In this document: positions 10,750 through 20,254 of the stretch, piece by piece
Layout: each line of letters opens with the position of its first letter
How positions within the stretch are numbered: the first letter of the stretch is position 1
Assembly: GCF_947507565.1 (NCBI RefSeq)
Contig: NC_089183.1
Location: forward strand, 2,976,001-3,040,000
Source of the DNA: Oscarella lobularis
Lineage: Eukaryota; Porifera; Homoscleromorpha; Homosclerophorida; Oscarellidae
Direction: 5' to 3'
DNA: 64,000 nt
Notes under the pieces: model-generated
The model's database searches: none
Seen by the model: the letters and a program-made list of their open reading frames with translations, nothing else
What the model was told of the DNA's origin: nothing
Made by a program: the position numbers and the translations under genes

Positions 10750-11064
10750 AACCGTGACGCGTTTTCCTGGATACTGGCTCTCTCTCGTAGTAACGATCTC
10801 GTTTTCCTATTGCAAAGGGAAAGTCCATGAAGTTTCCCTGCCGTCTCTGGTAATCTAATTACATCGAAGTCCCCTAGTCTGGCATTATGAATGCGAGAAA
10901 ACGTTTTCCACAATGAAAACCTAAAGCACGACGCCCGGAGAGCCTCCTCATGTTTGGTACTCTCATTTAGCTTGCCTGGCTTATAATACAATGCAATAAT
11001 GACAAGCGTTAGCCAGGATAAGACAGGAGTCAAGCAGAAGCCACAGCCAACGTCTCTGTAATCG
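10750..11064. promoter_or_regulatory. Divergent promoter of four-helix copy D and CARD-A unit 1, partly duplicated at about 12690-12909
   Basis: The segment GGTAATCTAATTACATCG to about 11060 is repeated before the second CARD-A gene. Shared blocks include GAACGTTTTCC-type sequence, GCCTGGCTTATAATACAATG and GTTAGCCAGGATAA. TTATAATA may serve as a TATA-like element. Conservation of this block in both copies suggests it drives CARD-A. Confidence 0.5.
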
Positions 11065-11343
11065 ATGGCAGATCCGAAATGGAAGACTCATCTCTTGCCA
11101 AATCTATCTACCGTCACCGAGAGCATCTTCGTTACCGGCACCTTCCTCGATCTACTCATATCTTACGGACTCATAGACATGAACCAGCGCGCAAGAATTG
11201 ATCTGGCCGGAATAGAAAGCGACAAAGCCACAAAACTCTTCGACGTTCTCATCAGATGTCCACCGGGCTCGTTCGACAAATTCTGCCGAGCCCTTGACGA
11301 AACATCGCAAGGGCACTTAGCCAAAATATTGCGAGGTAGATAG
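11065..11343 (+). CDS. CARD-domain protein or first exon, CARD-A of unit 1
   Basis: About 92 codons form a caspase-recruitment domain. The VTESIFVTGTFLDLLISYGLIDMNQ helices are followed by a PPGSFDKFCRALDETSQGHLAKIL ending, which is the typical CARD C-terminal signature (GxxxFxxFCxAL...GxxHLAxIL). Read straight through it stops after RGR and would be a CARD-only protein. Alternatively CGAG|GTAGAT at 11335/11336 is a phase-1 donor. Splicing to the Death-domain exon at 11909 stays open and gives 213 residues, almost the size of the CARD-Death gene at 14853. Either way it should take part in homotypic CARD assembly. Confidence 0.75.
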   Translation: MADPKWKTHLLPNLSTVTESIFVTGTFLDLLISYGLIDMNQRARIDLAGIESDKATKLFDVLIRCPPGSFDKFCRALDETSQGHLAKILRGR

Positions 11344-11451
11344 AGATAGCACTAAGAGAACTTCTGCAGACTAACGGAGTCGCGTTTTGTCGTTTTCATG
11401 CCCTAAATTCGTGTATTCGAGATCCCATGCATGAGGTCATAGGCCAAAAAT

Positions 11452-11474
11452 ACACTTTCAGTTTCGAATCCTAG
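11452..11474 (-). promoter_or_regulatory. IRF/ISRE-like motif upstream of CARD-B, unit 1
   Basis: The minus strand reads GAAACTGAAAGTG, a GAAAnnGAAA core. It sits in a block (GAGGTCATAGGCCAAAAATA and following) conserved before all three CARD-B starts. Confidence 0.35.
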
Positions 11475-11491
11475 CTCGAAGGGGCGTTGAC

Positions 11492-11804
11492 ATGGCGAAC
11501 GACGGTCCCCGTCGACTCGACGTTCTACGTGATGATTACATGCACGCATTTGAGCCGAACGTTACGCGTTAGGCTAGCAATACCTTTCTGGGATACCTCT
11601 AATTAAGAGAGAGTAATTTCGGAGGACGAGTACGATCGAGGAATTGTCCAGCAATAGGCACACGATCGACGGCCAAGAATATCAAAATACTCGTTACGGA
11701 TTACTTGCTGAGAGGCCCCGACGACGATTTAGATAAAATTATCGAAGCTCTGCGCGTTTCGGAGCAGGAGCATCTCGCCGAGAGACTACAGTCTTTAGAA
11801 AAAA
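11492..11804 (+). pseudogene. Broken CARD-B exon, unit 1
   Basis: The sequence is closely related to the intact CARD-B exons at 13343 and 14853 (same start ATGGCGAACGAC and same end TTTAGAAAAAA|GTGCGG). It carries small indels and stops: an extra ATGC near 11540, TAG after ACGCGT, and TAA after TACCTC. Only the last third (YLLRGPDDDLDKIIEALRV) remains open. The donor at its end is preserved. As a coding exon it is dead, although the downstream Death-domain exon is intact. Confidence 0.75.
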
Positions 11805-11908
11805 GTGCGGATCGCTTGTACAGTAGAACTGTAGCCTTGTGTGATTATGAGCATATAAACTCATCAGACGCTGTGATTAATAATTAAAGGCGCTTTTAAT
11901 TTCTTTAG

Positions 11909-12279
11909 GAGCTGCGGCGCCGCCGCCGCCAAGGCCGCCGCCCACTAGTCCACGAGAAGAAGATGAACCTGATGGCGGAAAACGATTCGCAGACACGGTC
12001 CTAGCTAAGCAAGCCACTGAAGGCTTTCTCTACGATCTGGCTGACCAATCTCAAATGGACTGGAAGGCCATAGCTCGGAGATTAGGATTTCTGCAAACGG
12101 AAATAGGAGCAATAGAAAAGAAACATCCCGACGAGGTCAAAGAGCAGTGCATTGATATGCTCTGCAAATGGCTAAATCGAGAGGGCAGCGCAGGCACTCT
12201 AGCCGTTCTGAAAGAGGCCTACCAGAAGGCCAAACTCATTAGACAATTCGAAACGGCGGTGAAGGAACATGAATTTTGA
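11909..12279 (+). CDS. Death-domain exon, unit 1
   Basis: The exon follows TTTCTTTAG and has a phase-1 start, as in the other units. It encodes a proline-rich linker (APPPPRPPPTSPR), then EPDGGKRFADTV and a Death domain: DWKAIARRLGF, IGAIEKKH, VKEQCIDMLCKWLNREGSAGTLAVLKEAYQKA. Its natural partner, CARD-B of unit 1, is broken. CARD-A (11065-11335) can be joined to it in frame, which may explain why it has been kept. Confidence 0.65.
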
Positions 12280-12454
12280 CGGGAATTTGCTGTTCCTTGC
12301 CACTAATCGCTGGAAATGTAGAACTGACGCACATCCCTTAGAGTTTGATGTTTTCTTTCCTTACGTATATGTGGCTGACAGGACCTGGCATCTCCACTTT
12401 TAGAACCGATTCTTTGCCAAATGTCGTAATACAGATAAAATTAGCTAACATTTT

Positions 12455-12640
12455 TTGTAGACAACAGACCGGCGTAATGGACTCATTGACACGGCAGAAT
12501 TGATCTGCTGCGCGCGTTCAACAAATTCGTAGCTTAGAGCAAGACAAATCACGTGCATTACATAACCGGCATCTCGCTGAGCGACTATAAGGTCTTTCGA
12601 TAGAAAGGCGGATCTTTTAGACACTCTAAGTGAGTCTTAG
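12455..12640 (+). pseudogene. Degraded CARD-A relic downstream of unit 1
   Basis: Scattered matches to CARD-A and its flank remain (GGCAGAATTGATCTG, TTCAACAAATTCGTAGC, ATCACGTGCATTA) without an open frame. A related relic lies at 14640-14830, with the shared leader GTAGACAACAGA. Confidence 0.5.
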
Positions 12641-12909
12641 AACAGTTGTATATAATATGAGTCAAAACTCAACACTCGCTTTATTTGTAGACGTTCTTTG
12701 GTAATCTAATTACGTCGAAGTCCCCTATGAATGCGAGAGAACGTTTTCCGCGATGAAAATCTAAAGCACTACGCCTGGAGTGCCTCCTTATAGATGCTCA
12801 CGTCTGGTACTTTCATTTAGCTCGCCTGGCTTATAATACAATGCCATAATTCAATTAGAACAAACGTTAGCCAGGATAAAACAGAAGTCAAGTCAGAAGT
12901 CTCTCTCTA

Positions 12910-13197
12910 ATGATGGCAGTAGATCCAAAGTGGAAGACTCATCTCGTGCCAAATACTGCTACCGTCACAGAGGGCATCTTCGTTAAAGGCGCCCTCCTCG
13001 ATCAACTCGTATCTTACGAACTCATAGACATGGATCAGCGCGCAAGAATCGATCTGGTCGGAATAGAAAGCGACCAAGCAACAGAACTCTTCAAAGTTCT
13101 CAGGAAACGCCCGCCGGGCTCGTTCGACAAATTCTGCCAAGCCCTTGACGAAACATCGCAAGGACACCTAGCCAAAATATTGCAAGGTAGATAGAGA
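12910..13197 (+). CDS. CARD-domain protein or first exon, CARD-A of unit 2
   Basis: About 94 codons close to CARD-A of unit 1: LVSYELIDMDQRARIDLVGI, then RPPGSFDKFCQALDETSQGHLAKIL. The start is ATGATGGCA; the second ATG aligns better with unit 1. It stops in TAG after QGR. CAAG|GTAGAT at 13186/13187 is a phase-1 donor that would join in frame to the linker exon at 13711. A CARD-only protein or an alternative first exon of the downstream gene are both possible. Confidence 0.75.
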
Positions 13198-13289
13198 CAG
13201 CACTTAGAGAACTTCTGCAGACTAACGGAGTCCCGTTTTGTCGTTTCTATGCCCTAAAATTCGTGTATTCGAGATCACATGCATGAGGT

Positions 13290-13318
13290 CATAGGCCAAA
13301 AATACACTTTCACTTTCA
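13290..13318 (-). promoter_or_regulatory. IRF/ISRE-like double motif upstream of CARD-B, unit 2
   Basis: The minus strand reads TTTGAAAGTGAAAGTGT, two overlapping GAAAnnGAAA cores, 25-45 bp before the CARD-B ATG. It lies in the block shared with the other two units. Confidence 0.4.
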
Positions 13319-13342
13319 AATCCAAGCTCCAAGGGCGTTGAC

Positions 13343-14458
13343 ATGGCGAACGACAGACCCCGTCGACTCGACGTTTTACGCGACGATTACGCGTATTTGA
13401 GCCAAAATTTACGCGTTAGCAAAGCCTTTCTGGGATACCTGTTTCAAGAGAGAGTAATTTCGAGTGACGAGCACGAGGAATTGTCCGGCCGAAAGCACAC
13501 GACGGCCGAAAAGATTGAACTGCTCGTTATGGATTACTTGCTGAGAAGCCCCGACGACGATTTAGATAAAATTATCAAAGCTCTGCGGGTTTCCGAGCAG
13601 AAGCATCTCGCTAAGCGACTAGAGTCCTTAGATAAAAGTGCGAATCACTTTACTATATTTATAATTCGTGATGATGATGATGAGCATATAAAGACGCTGT
13701 TCGCCTTTAGAAACTAACGGAGGAGGCGGAGGAGGAGGAGGAGACGACTCGGAACCTGCTGGTGGGACAGAAGCGCTGCGGGTTTCAGGGCGACTAACGT
13801 CTTCAGATAAAAGTGCGAATCGCTTATTAAAACTATTATTGCCTTGTGATTGTGATTATGAGCATATATTTCGCCTTTAGAGACTAAAGGAGGAGCAGAC
13901 AAATCTGACGGTAGAAAACGATCCGCGAAAACTCCGCGGGTTTCAAAGAAGGAGCCTCCCGCTAAGCGAGTCAAGTCTTCAGATAAAAGTGCGAATCGCT
14001 CCATGATTGTGATAATAAGCATATAAACTTTTTTAGAGACTAAAGACAAACCTGACGGTACGAAACGATCCGCAAAAGCTCTGCAGGTTTCGGAGAAGGA
14101 GCCTCGAGGAGGAGAAGGAGAAGGAGAAGGAGAAGGAGGAGACGAACCTGACGGTGGTGAACGACCCGCAGACGCTGTTCCAGCTAAGCAAGCCACTGAA
14201 AAATTTCTCTACAATCTCGCTAAGCATTCTCAAAACGACTGGAAAGACATAGCTCGGGAATTGGGATTTAAGCAAGCGGAAATGGGAGCAATAGAAAAGA
14301 AACATTTCAGCGACGTTAAAGAGCAGTGCATCGAAATGCTCTGCAGATGGCGAAATAGAACGGACAGCAAAGGCACTCTAGCCGTTCTGAAAACGGCCTA
14401 TAAAGAGGCCCAGCAAATTACGCAATTCGAAACGGCGGTGGAGGAAAAAATATTCTGA
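13343..14458 (+). CDS. CARD-Death domain adaptor (CRADD/RAIDD-like layout) with duplicated linker exons
   Basis: Exons 13343-13637, 13711-13812, 13881-13988 and 14037-14458 join in frame to 308 residues. Exon 1 is a CARD (FLGYLFQERVISSDEHEELS, then LDKIIKALRVSEQKHLAKRLE). The two middle exons are both phase 1-1 and lengths divisible by three, so each can be skipped without a frameshift. They encode Gly/Asp-rich (TNGGGGGGGGDDS) and Lys-rich linker. The last exon adds a GE repeat and a Death domain (DWKDIARELGFKQAEMGAIE, CIEMLCRWRN). CARD plus Death domain is the CRADD layout, which links death-domain platforms to caspases. Exact partners are unknown. Confidence 0.8.
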
Positions 14459-14639
14459 CGAGAATTTGCTGTCCTTGCTACTACTGTACCCGCTGATGAA
14501 AATCCCTAAGCTGATTTTTTCTTGTCATTACCAACATGCATACATGTGGCTGACAGCACCTATTCTTTCTCCAAACGTCATATAGCGCAGACCTCATCGC
14601 ATCTAGAAGAATACGGTAGCTAAAATTTCCTTTGTACTG

Positions 14640-14762
14640 TAGACAACAGATTGACCTGCTAAGGGACTTACAGGACCTACGAATCAGCAGAATTGATCTG
14701 GCCGGAATTGAAGTTAGCCAAATAAATGCGACTGAGTTATCGATCTGCGTGTGCTTAACAAA
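14640..14762 (+). pseudogene. CARD-A relic of unit 3
   Basis: Decayed remains of CARD-A lie upstream of CARD-B unit 3: CAGCAGAATTGATCTGGCCG, then TTAACAAATTCGTGGCTCGG. There is no open frame, so unit 3 has lost CARD-A. Confidence 0.6.
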
Positions 14763-14815
14763 TTCGTGGCTCGGCCAGAGAGCGAGACGGATCACGTGCA
14801 TTAGGTCATAGGACA

Positions 14816-14838
14816 AAAATAAACTTTCAATTTCAATC
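14816..14838 (-). promoter_or_regulatory. IRF-like motif upstream of CARD-B, unit 3
   Basis: The minus strand reads GAAATTGAAAGTTT, again a GAAAnnGAAA core at the place where units 1 and 2 carry theirs. Confidence 0.3.
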
Positions 14839-14852
14839 GATCCTAGTCTAAC

Positions 14853-15561
14853 ATGGCGAAGGACAGTTCCCGTCGGCTCGACATTCTGCGCGACGATTAC
14901 ACGCATTTGAGCCAAACGCTACGCATTAGCGATGCCTTTCTTGGACACCTCTTTCAAGGAAGAGTAATTTCGAAGGAAGAGCTCGACGAATTGTCTGGTC
15001 AAAGGCACACGACGGCCCAGAAGATTAGAACACTCATTACTGATTACTTGCTGAGAGGTCCCGACGACGATTTAGATAAGATTATCGAAGCTTTGCGGGT
15101 TTCGGAGCAGAAGCATCTCGCTGAGCGACTACAGTCTTTAGATAAAGGTGCGAATATATACACTCTTACGAATACGAGCCAATGAACTCATCAGACGCTT
15201 TTCGCCTTTAGAAACCAAAGGAAAAGGAGGAGATGAACCTGACGGTGGGAAACGATCTGCAGACACTGTCCTAGCTAAGCAAGCTACTGAAGACTTTCTC
15301 TACGATCTGGCTGACCAATCTCAAATGGACTGGAAGGCCATAGCTCGGAAATTAGGAGGATTTGGGCAAGCGGAAATAGGAGCAATAGAAAAGCAACATT
15401 TCGGCGATGTCAAAGAGCAGTGCATTGAAATGCTCTGCAAATGGCTAAATCGAGAGGGCAGCGCAGGCACTCTAGCCGTTCTGAAAAAGGCCTACAAGGA
15501 GGCTAAACTCCTTAAACAATTCGAAACAGCGGTGACGGAACACAAATTTGAGGCGAAATAG
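14853..15561 (+). CDS. CARD-Death domain adaptor (CRADD/RAIDD-like), unit 3
   Basis: Two exons (14853-15147 and 15212-15561, phase-1 junction) give 214 residues; human CRADD is of similar size with the same order of domains. The CARD spans about residues 8-95 (FLGHLFQGRVISKEELDELS; LDKIIEALRVSEQKHLAERL). After a short linker (GKGGDEPDGGKRSADTV) the Death domain covers about residues 118-205 (DWKAIARKLGG, IGAIEKQH, CIEMLCKWLNREGSAGTLAV). This is the cleanest gene of the cluster. It is expected to be a cytosolic adaptor. Confidence 0.85.
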
Positions 15562-16190
15562 CTGTTCCTTGCCGTCACTGAAATTGTAGAACTGACTCGC
15601 AAATCCCCCGAATTGATGTTTTGTCGTTTACGTAGACGTGGGATTTAGTCCTTGTCCGAACGACGCATAAAGAAAAAAAGTTGTCGCTCTCGAAGTGTTG
15701 CACTGCTTCAAGTCCGCCGCCCAATCGTCGCCAAACGTCCTGCAGACGTATTCTCCACCGCCAGCCTGCCAGGATGAAGCGCGGCGGAAGACCTCATTGA
15801 ACGCGAAGCCTCTACCACGCTGAGTTCACATCATACGCGAGGACTCGGATCGCGTTGCAACGCTTCCAGAGACCACTTGCTCCTGCGGGAGCAACGCCGG
15901 CCCTGATTCCCGCAGCCGCGACAGGATATCCCTGGCCGCGATACGCCATGCACGCGCGCACAGGTCACCTCGCACTTAGCGCGACGGTCCATCCATGGTC
16001 CATCTGTCTATCCTGCGCGCGCGCAAAAAAAAACTATAAAAATCAGAGAAACATGCATTTTTTCTTCGTGCTGCTTGCGGGTCTCTTCAGCAGACATCTC
16101 CAGAGAAAACTAAAAATTGACAGACATCAATATGCAATAACTGCAGAAAGCAATGCGCCTTACCTCGGTCGCTTATAGCCATACGAACAC
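15562..16190. other. Intergenic stretch with no supported gene
   Basis: A 107-codon plus frame at 15855-16178 is open but lacks splice context and any recognisable domain. I see nothing else. Confidence 0.3.
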
Positions 16191-16194
16191 TGGT

Positions 16195-18345
16195 GGCAGA
16201 TACTTCAATGCTGCCATTGCTGTTGCTCTCCTACAAACAAAAAAGACAATGCATGTAGCCTAAAATTTCAAGTTAGATATAGTACAGAGAAATTATAAAT
16301 ATTAAAAACCTAGATTACCTCAACTATCCATTGACCTAAAAAGTAAAAAACCCTACCAAACTACTAAGTAAAACCTAAACTACGCCTAAAAGACAAATAA
16401 GATAATAGATTTATTGGCGAATTTTAATCAACCTAAATTACCTCAGATATCCATTGACCTAAAAAACCCCACACTAAAGGAAACCTGAACTACACCTAAA
16501 AAGACGATTTTTTATACAGAGTCACCTAAATTACCTCACAATCCATTGACCTAAAATATATCCTATATGCTAATAAACCTAAATTACCTCGCAAATCCAT
16601 TGAAATGGTCTAACCGGCGGCCGCCAGCTAAGCACGTTTGTGATGTGGGGAGCTACAAGCCTATCTACACATCGGACACCGCCCTACCTACTGGCGGCCG
16701 CCCTAAGCCCTAATGCATCGCAACCGCTAGCGTAGTTTGCATGGCGAAGCACGAATGCACACACATTTTTATATGATGATGATGATGATGCATGATTTTT
16801 GTTGTCCCACTACGCTCTCTGCCACGTGCATAAACAAGACCCCGGGAAGCATTTTTAGTAATATTTTTTTGAAAATAAAAAGGGTGAGCTTCATGCTGTG
16901 ATGCCATTGCCCCACACTCGCGAGCCCTCCCCCTCTATGATGCGTGCCCTAGTGACATGTACTAGACCCGGGAGCTGAAGCAATAGCAAAACAAGCAATT
17001 CACTCGCTATGCACGCAGCAGAGAGCCGACCCCTTAGGTGCACGCCTACACCTGGATGGAGGGACCCTTTGGAATGCGGTGCGAACCTGTCAAGTCTTCT
17101 CTTCATCTGGTGGAAGGATCTCTGACTATCCTTCTCCCCAACTTTATCCCATTGTCTTCGGCGGGAGAACCTTTGCTATTCTCCTCCCCTTATCGTCTGC
17201 AGATGAAGTTCTTTTTACCATCACGCTAAAAGATCAAGCATAAATGATATTGAATTAGAGAATGGCAATACACTAGTACCTGTAATCTGCTTGCTGCCGG
17301 ACTACAAACACTAGTAGTAGATACTTAGCCACACACAACGCCGTCTTCGCTGTTGCTATCCTACAAATACAAACAAACAAACACACGCAGCCTAAAATTA
17401 CGAGTTAGATAGCACAGAGAATTTAAATTTAATTAAAAACCTAGATTACCTCAGCTATCCATTGACCTAAAAACCCTAAGCTATTAATTAAAAACCTAGA
17501 GTACACTACACCTAAAAGACGGATGAGATAAAGACTCATTAGCTAATTTTATTCAACCTAAATTACCTCAGATATCCATTGACCTAAAAAACCCTACACT
17601 AAATGGAAACCTAAACTACGCCTAAAAATCCGATTAGAGAAATTTTTGATACAAAGTCACCTAAATTACCTCACTAATCCATTGACCTAAAATATATCCT
17701 ATATTCTAATACACCTAAATTACCTCACAAATCCATTGAAATGGTCTAACCGGCGGCCGCCAGCTAAGCACGTTTTGTGATGAGGGGAGCTACAAGCCTA
17801 AGCTACACATCGGACACCGCCCTACCTACTGGCAGCCGCCCTAAGCCCTAATGCATCGCAACCGCTAGCGTAGTTTGCATGGCGAAGCACGAATGCACAC
17901 ACATTTTTATATGATGATGATGATGATGATGCATGATTTTTGTTGTCCCACTACGCTCTCTGCCACGTGCATAAACAAGACCCCGGGAAGAATTTTAGTA
18001 CTGTATTATTTTTTTTGAAAATAAAAAGGGTGAGCTTCATGCTGTGATGCCATTGCCCCACACTCGCGAGCCCTCCCCCTCTAAGATGCGTGCCCTAGTG
18101 ACCATGTACTAGACCCGGGAGCTGAAGCAATGGCAAAACAAGCAATTCACTCGCTATGCACGCAGCAGAGAGACGACCCCTTAGGTGCACGCCTACACCT
18201 GTATGGAGGGACCCTTTGGAATGCGGTGCAAACCTGTTGGGTCTTCTCTTCATCTGGTGGAAGGATCTCTGACTATCCTTCTCCCCCAACTTTATCCCAT
18301 TGTCTTAGGCGGGAGAACCTTTGCTATTCTCCTCCCCTAATCAAC
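16195..18345. repeat. Two tandem copies of a non-coding 1.1-kb unit
   Basis: Copy 1 spans about 16195-17200 and copy 2 about 17310-18345, offset by 1136 to 1148 bp. Each copy holds several spaced repeats of ACCTAAATTACCTCA then ATCCATTGACCTAAAA, a GGCGGCCGCCAG ... CTGGCGGCCGCC inverted pair (16616 and about 16691 in copy 1), an (ATG)n run near 16785/17910, and a conserved 3' third with CACTCGCGAGCCCTCCCCCT. Copy 2 has GGCAGCCGCC in the right arm. No frame is conserved convincingly between copies. Confidence 0.85.
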
Positions 18346-19415
18346 AGGTGACGTCACAATAAAGACGTCATATCTAAATCAATAAATCAAACACGTGACA
18401 ACCGATTACAATAATTATTATACCCTTCACGTGGGTGCGCGCTCTGACGTCGGTTCTCTGACGTCGCGTGCACGCTGTCTAAAATGGAGGCGTGAGAAAA
18501 TCGATCGGAATGAAATTCGACGCGTCGCTTACGTCTTTCGCAGCTGCGATGGCGTCGATCCGTTCTCCTTCGTCTCGAAACGAAAGCGGAGCGTCGTCGC
18601 TTTTCTAGAAAACGAGCGCGCGGATGTGAACGGAAGTGGCGCGACGGAGAAAAAGGGGGGCGCTACTCACCGGCGAGCGGAGGCGCCAGTCCATCGCTCC
18701 CAATGAGTGAAAGCGTGCTATCGCGCGTCGTACGCGCGATCTAGAAAGCGTAGTTCGATTGGATACCCGGATTCGCGATGGACGAGCGTGAAGCGATCGC
18801 TTACCAGCACGCGGGCCACGTGGCGCCCGTCTTCGCGATAGGGCGCAATCCTTCGCAAAGGACTGCGGGATTCCTGCGAAAAAAGACCGTGGTGAGTTGA
18901 ATTGTTCGAAAAATTGGCTCTTTATCGTTCTTTACCGCTGTCTTCGGAGTCCCCGCCCATGTTTCTTGGCTTCGGAAGCCCGCCGCGAGGCGGTATGCTT
19001 CTCTTCTCGGCCGCCCTGAGCGCGAAGATGAACGATTCGTGGCCGCCGTGGGCTGGAGCGGCACGCCGCGAGGCGTGCGTCCGCTTTCGACGAGTTTTTG
19101 GCCGAGAATGACGAACAGACTTTCCACCTGACTCACTGCGACCAATCACGACGTTCGCTGGTGTTAGAAGAAAAAACCCGGACTTCCGGACTAGAAAATA
19201 TTGAGAGTACACGTAGGCGATATGTATGAGAAAATATTTTTATTAAAGACGCACTGCAGTACTTAGTTCCATTTCTCTTTTATCTCAGCGGAGATTTGAT
19301 CGAAGCAAAGAAAAAAAATGATCGTCACTGTCAGATAAGACTTTCCCCCACGAAAAAGGGCAAACAATTTTTCCATTCAAATGCTCGGGATAGCTGATCA
19401 TCCACAGACAACCAA
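18346..19415. other. GC-rich stretch with a possible first coding exon at 18778-18894
   Basis: ATG at 18778 opens a frame (MDEREAIAYQHAGHVAPVFA and following) that meets a good donor (GTG|GTGAGT). Downstream frames near 19020-19210 read protein-like in two different phases, so I cannot choose the next exon. No domain is recognised. Confidence 0.25.
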
Positions 19416-20008
19416 TCAAAATCGACAATTTTCACTTCCCTTCGTCGTCGAAGAGAATATTGGAGGGACGAAAATCGAGCTTCCATTCATGAAGAAAATT
19501 GACAAATTAAATCTGGGAATCGCTCTCTCAGGAATTGAATAGTCCGAATAAATTAATTTGGCCTCTGGCAGTAGCAGAGAAGACCACGGAACGCTGGAAA
19601 AAGACACCTAGTGTAGAAAATGAGCCTCGCGAGAAAGGAATTCAAATATGGCGGACCCTCTTACCCTTGGAGTGACAAAATACGCGTTTCGCATGGCCAA
19701 GTGGGTTCTAACGGCAGCAATCCTGCCCGAGTGCCCTTTTCGGTTCTTTCTTTGTTCGTTAGAAGGTTAGAAAACGAGCTGAAGTCGCGATAGTCGCCGA
19801 TAACGATCGGAGTCTTCCATGAGGCGACTTCGCCACTGAAAACTGCCCTGTGTGGCTCGCTAAGGACATCGGCGAAGAGGAAAAAGCTGAACGAAGAGTT
19901 GCGGCGGGTACACGGCGCTTCCTTCAGCAGTTTTTCGCCGTAGAATCGACGTATCGCCGGATCTTGAACGAAGCGAAAGCGCGCTAACGAACTTTTGCGC
20001 GCGTGCAA
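19416..20008 (-). CDS. Hypothetical protein, two exons
   Basis: Exon 1 (19665-20008) is a 114-codon frame starting MHARKSSLARFRFVQDPAIR. It ends at a strong donor (AAGG|GTAAGAGG). The acceptor TTTTTCCAG at 19594 joins in frame to exon 2 (19416-19593) for a protein of 173 residues. I recognise no domain, signal peptide or transmembrane helix. The first exon has ordinary composition and both splice sites fit, which is the only support. Confidence 0.3.
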
Positions 20009-20254
20009 AAAATGAGCTGCGAAAGCAAGAAAAGAAAGAGAAAGATGTAACTAACAGCGATTTCGTTTCGTCGTGGCCACGTTTTCTTCGCCATCTTGTT
20101 CGATGTAGGTGCGATATATGTCGCCTCTAACCGAAATCGTTATGCAATATTTCATCAGACCGGAATCGAAACCGGTTTGCCGTTTGACACCTTCTCTCGA
20201 AAGAGCCAATGAGCACAAAGAGCGGAAACCAGCAAGCCAATCAGAGCGATGGGC

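Noticed and set aside
13343-13717. CARD-B of unit 2 read to TAA at 13715-13717 as a stand-alone protein
   Set aside because: The tail after KSAN is intron; the phase-1 donor at 13637 joins in frame to the linker exons.
16195-18345. CRISPR-like array in the spaced repeats
   Set aside because: Repeats are imperfect, spacing is uneven, and the context is eukaryotic; no cas genes.
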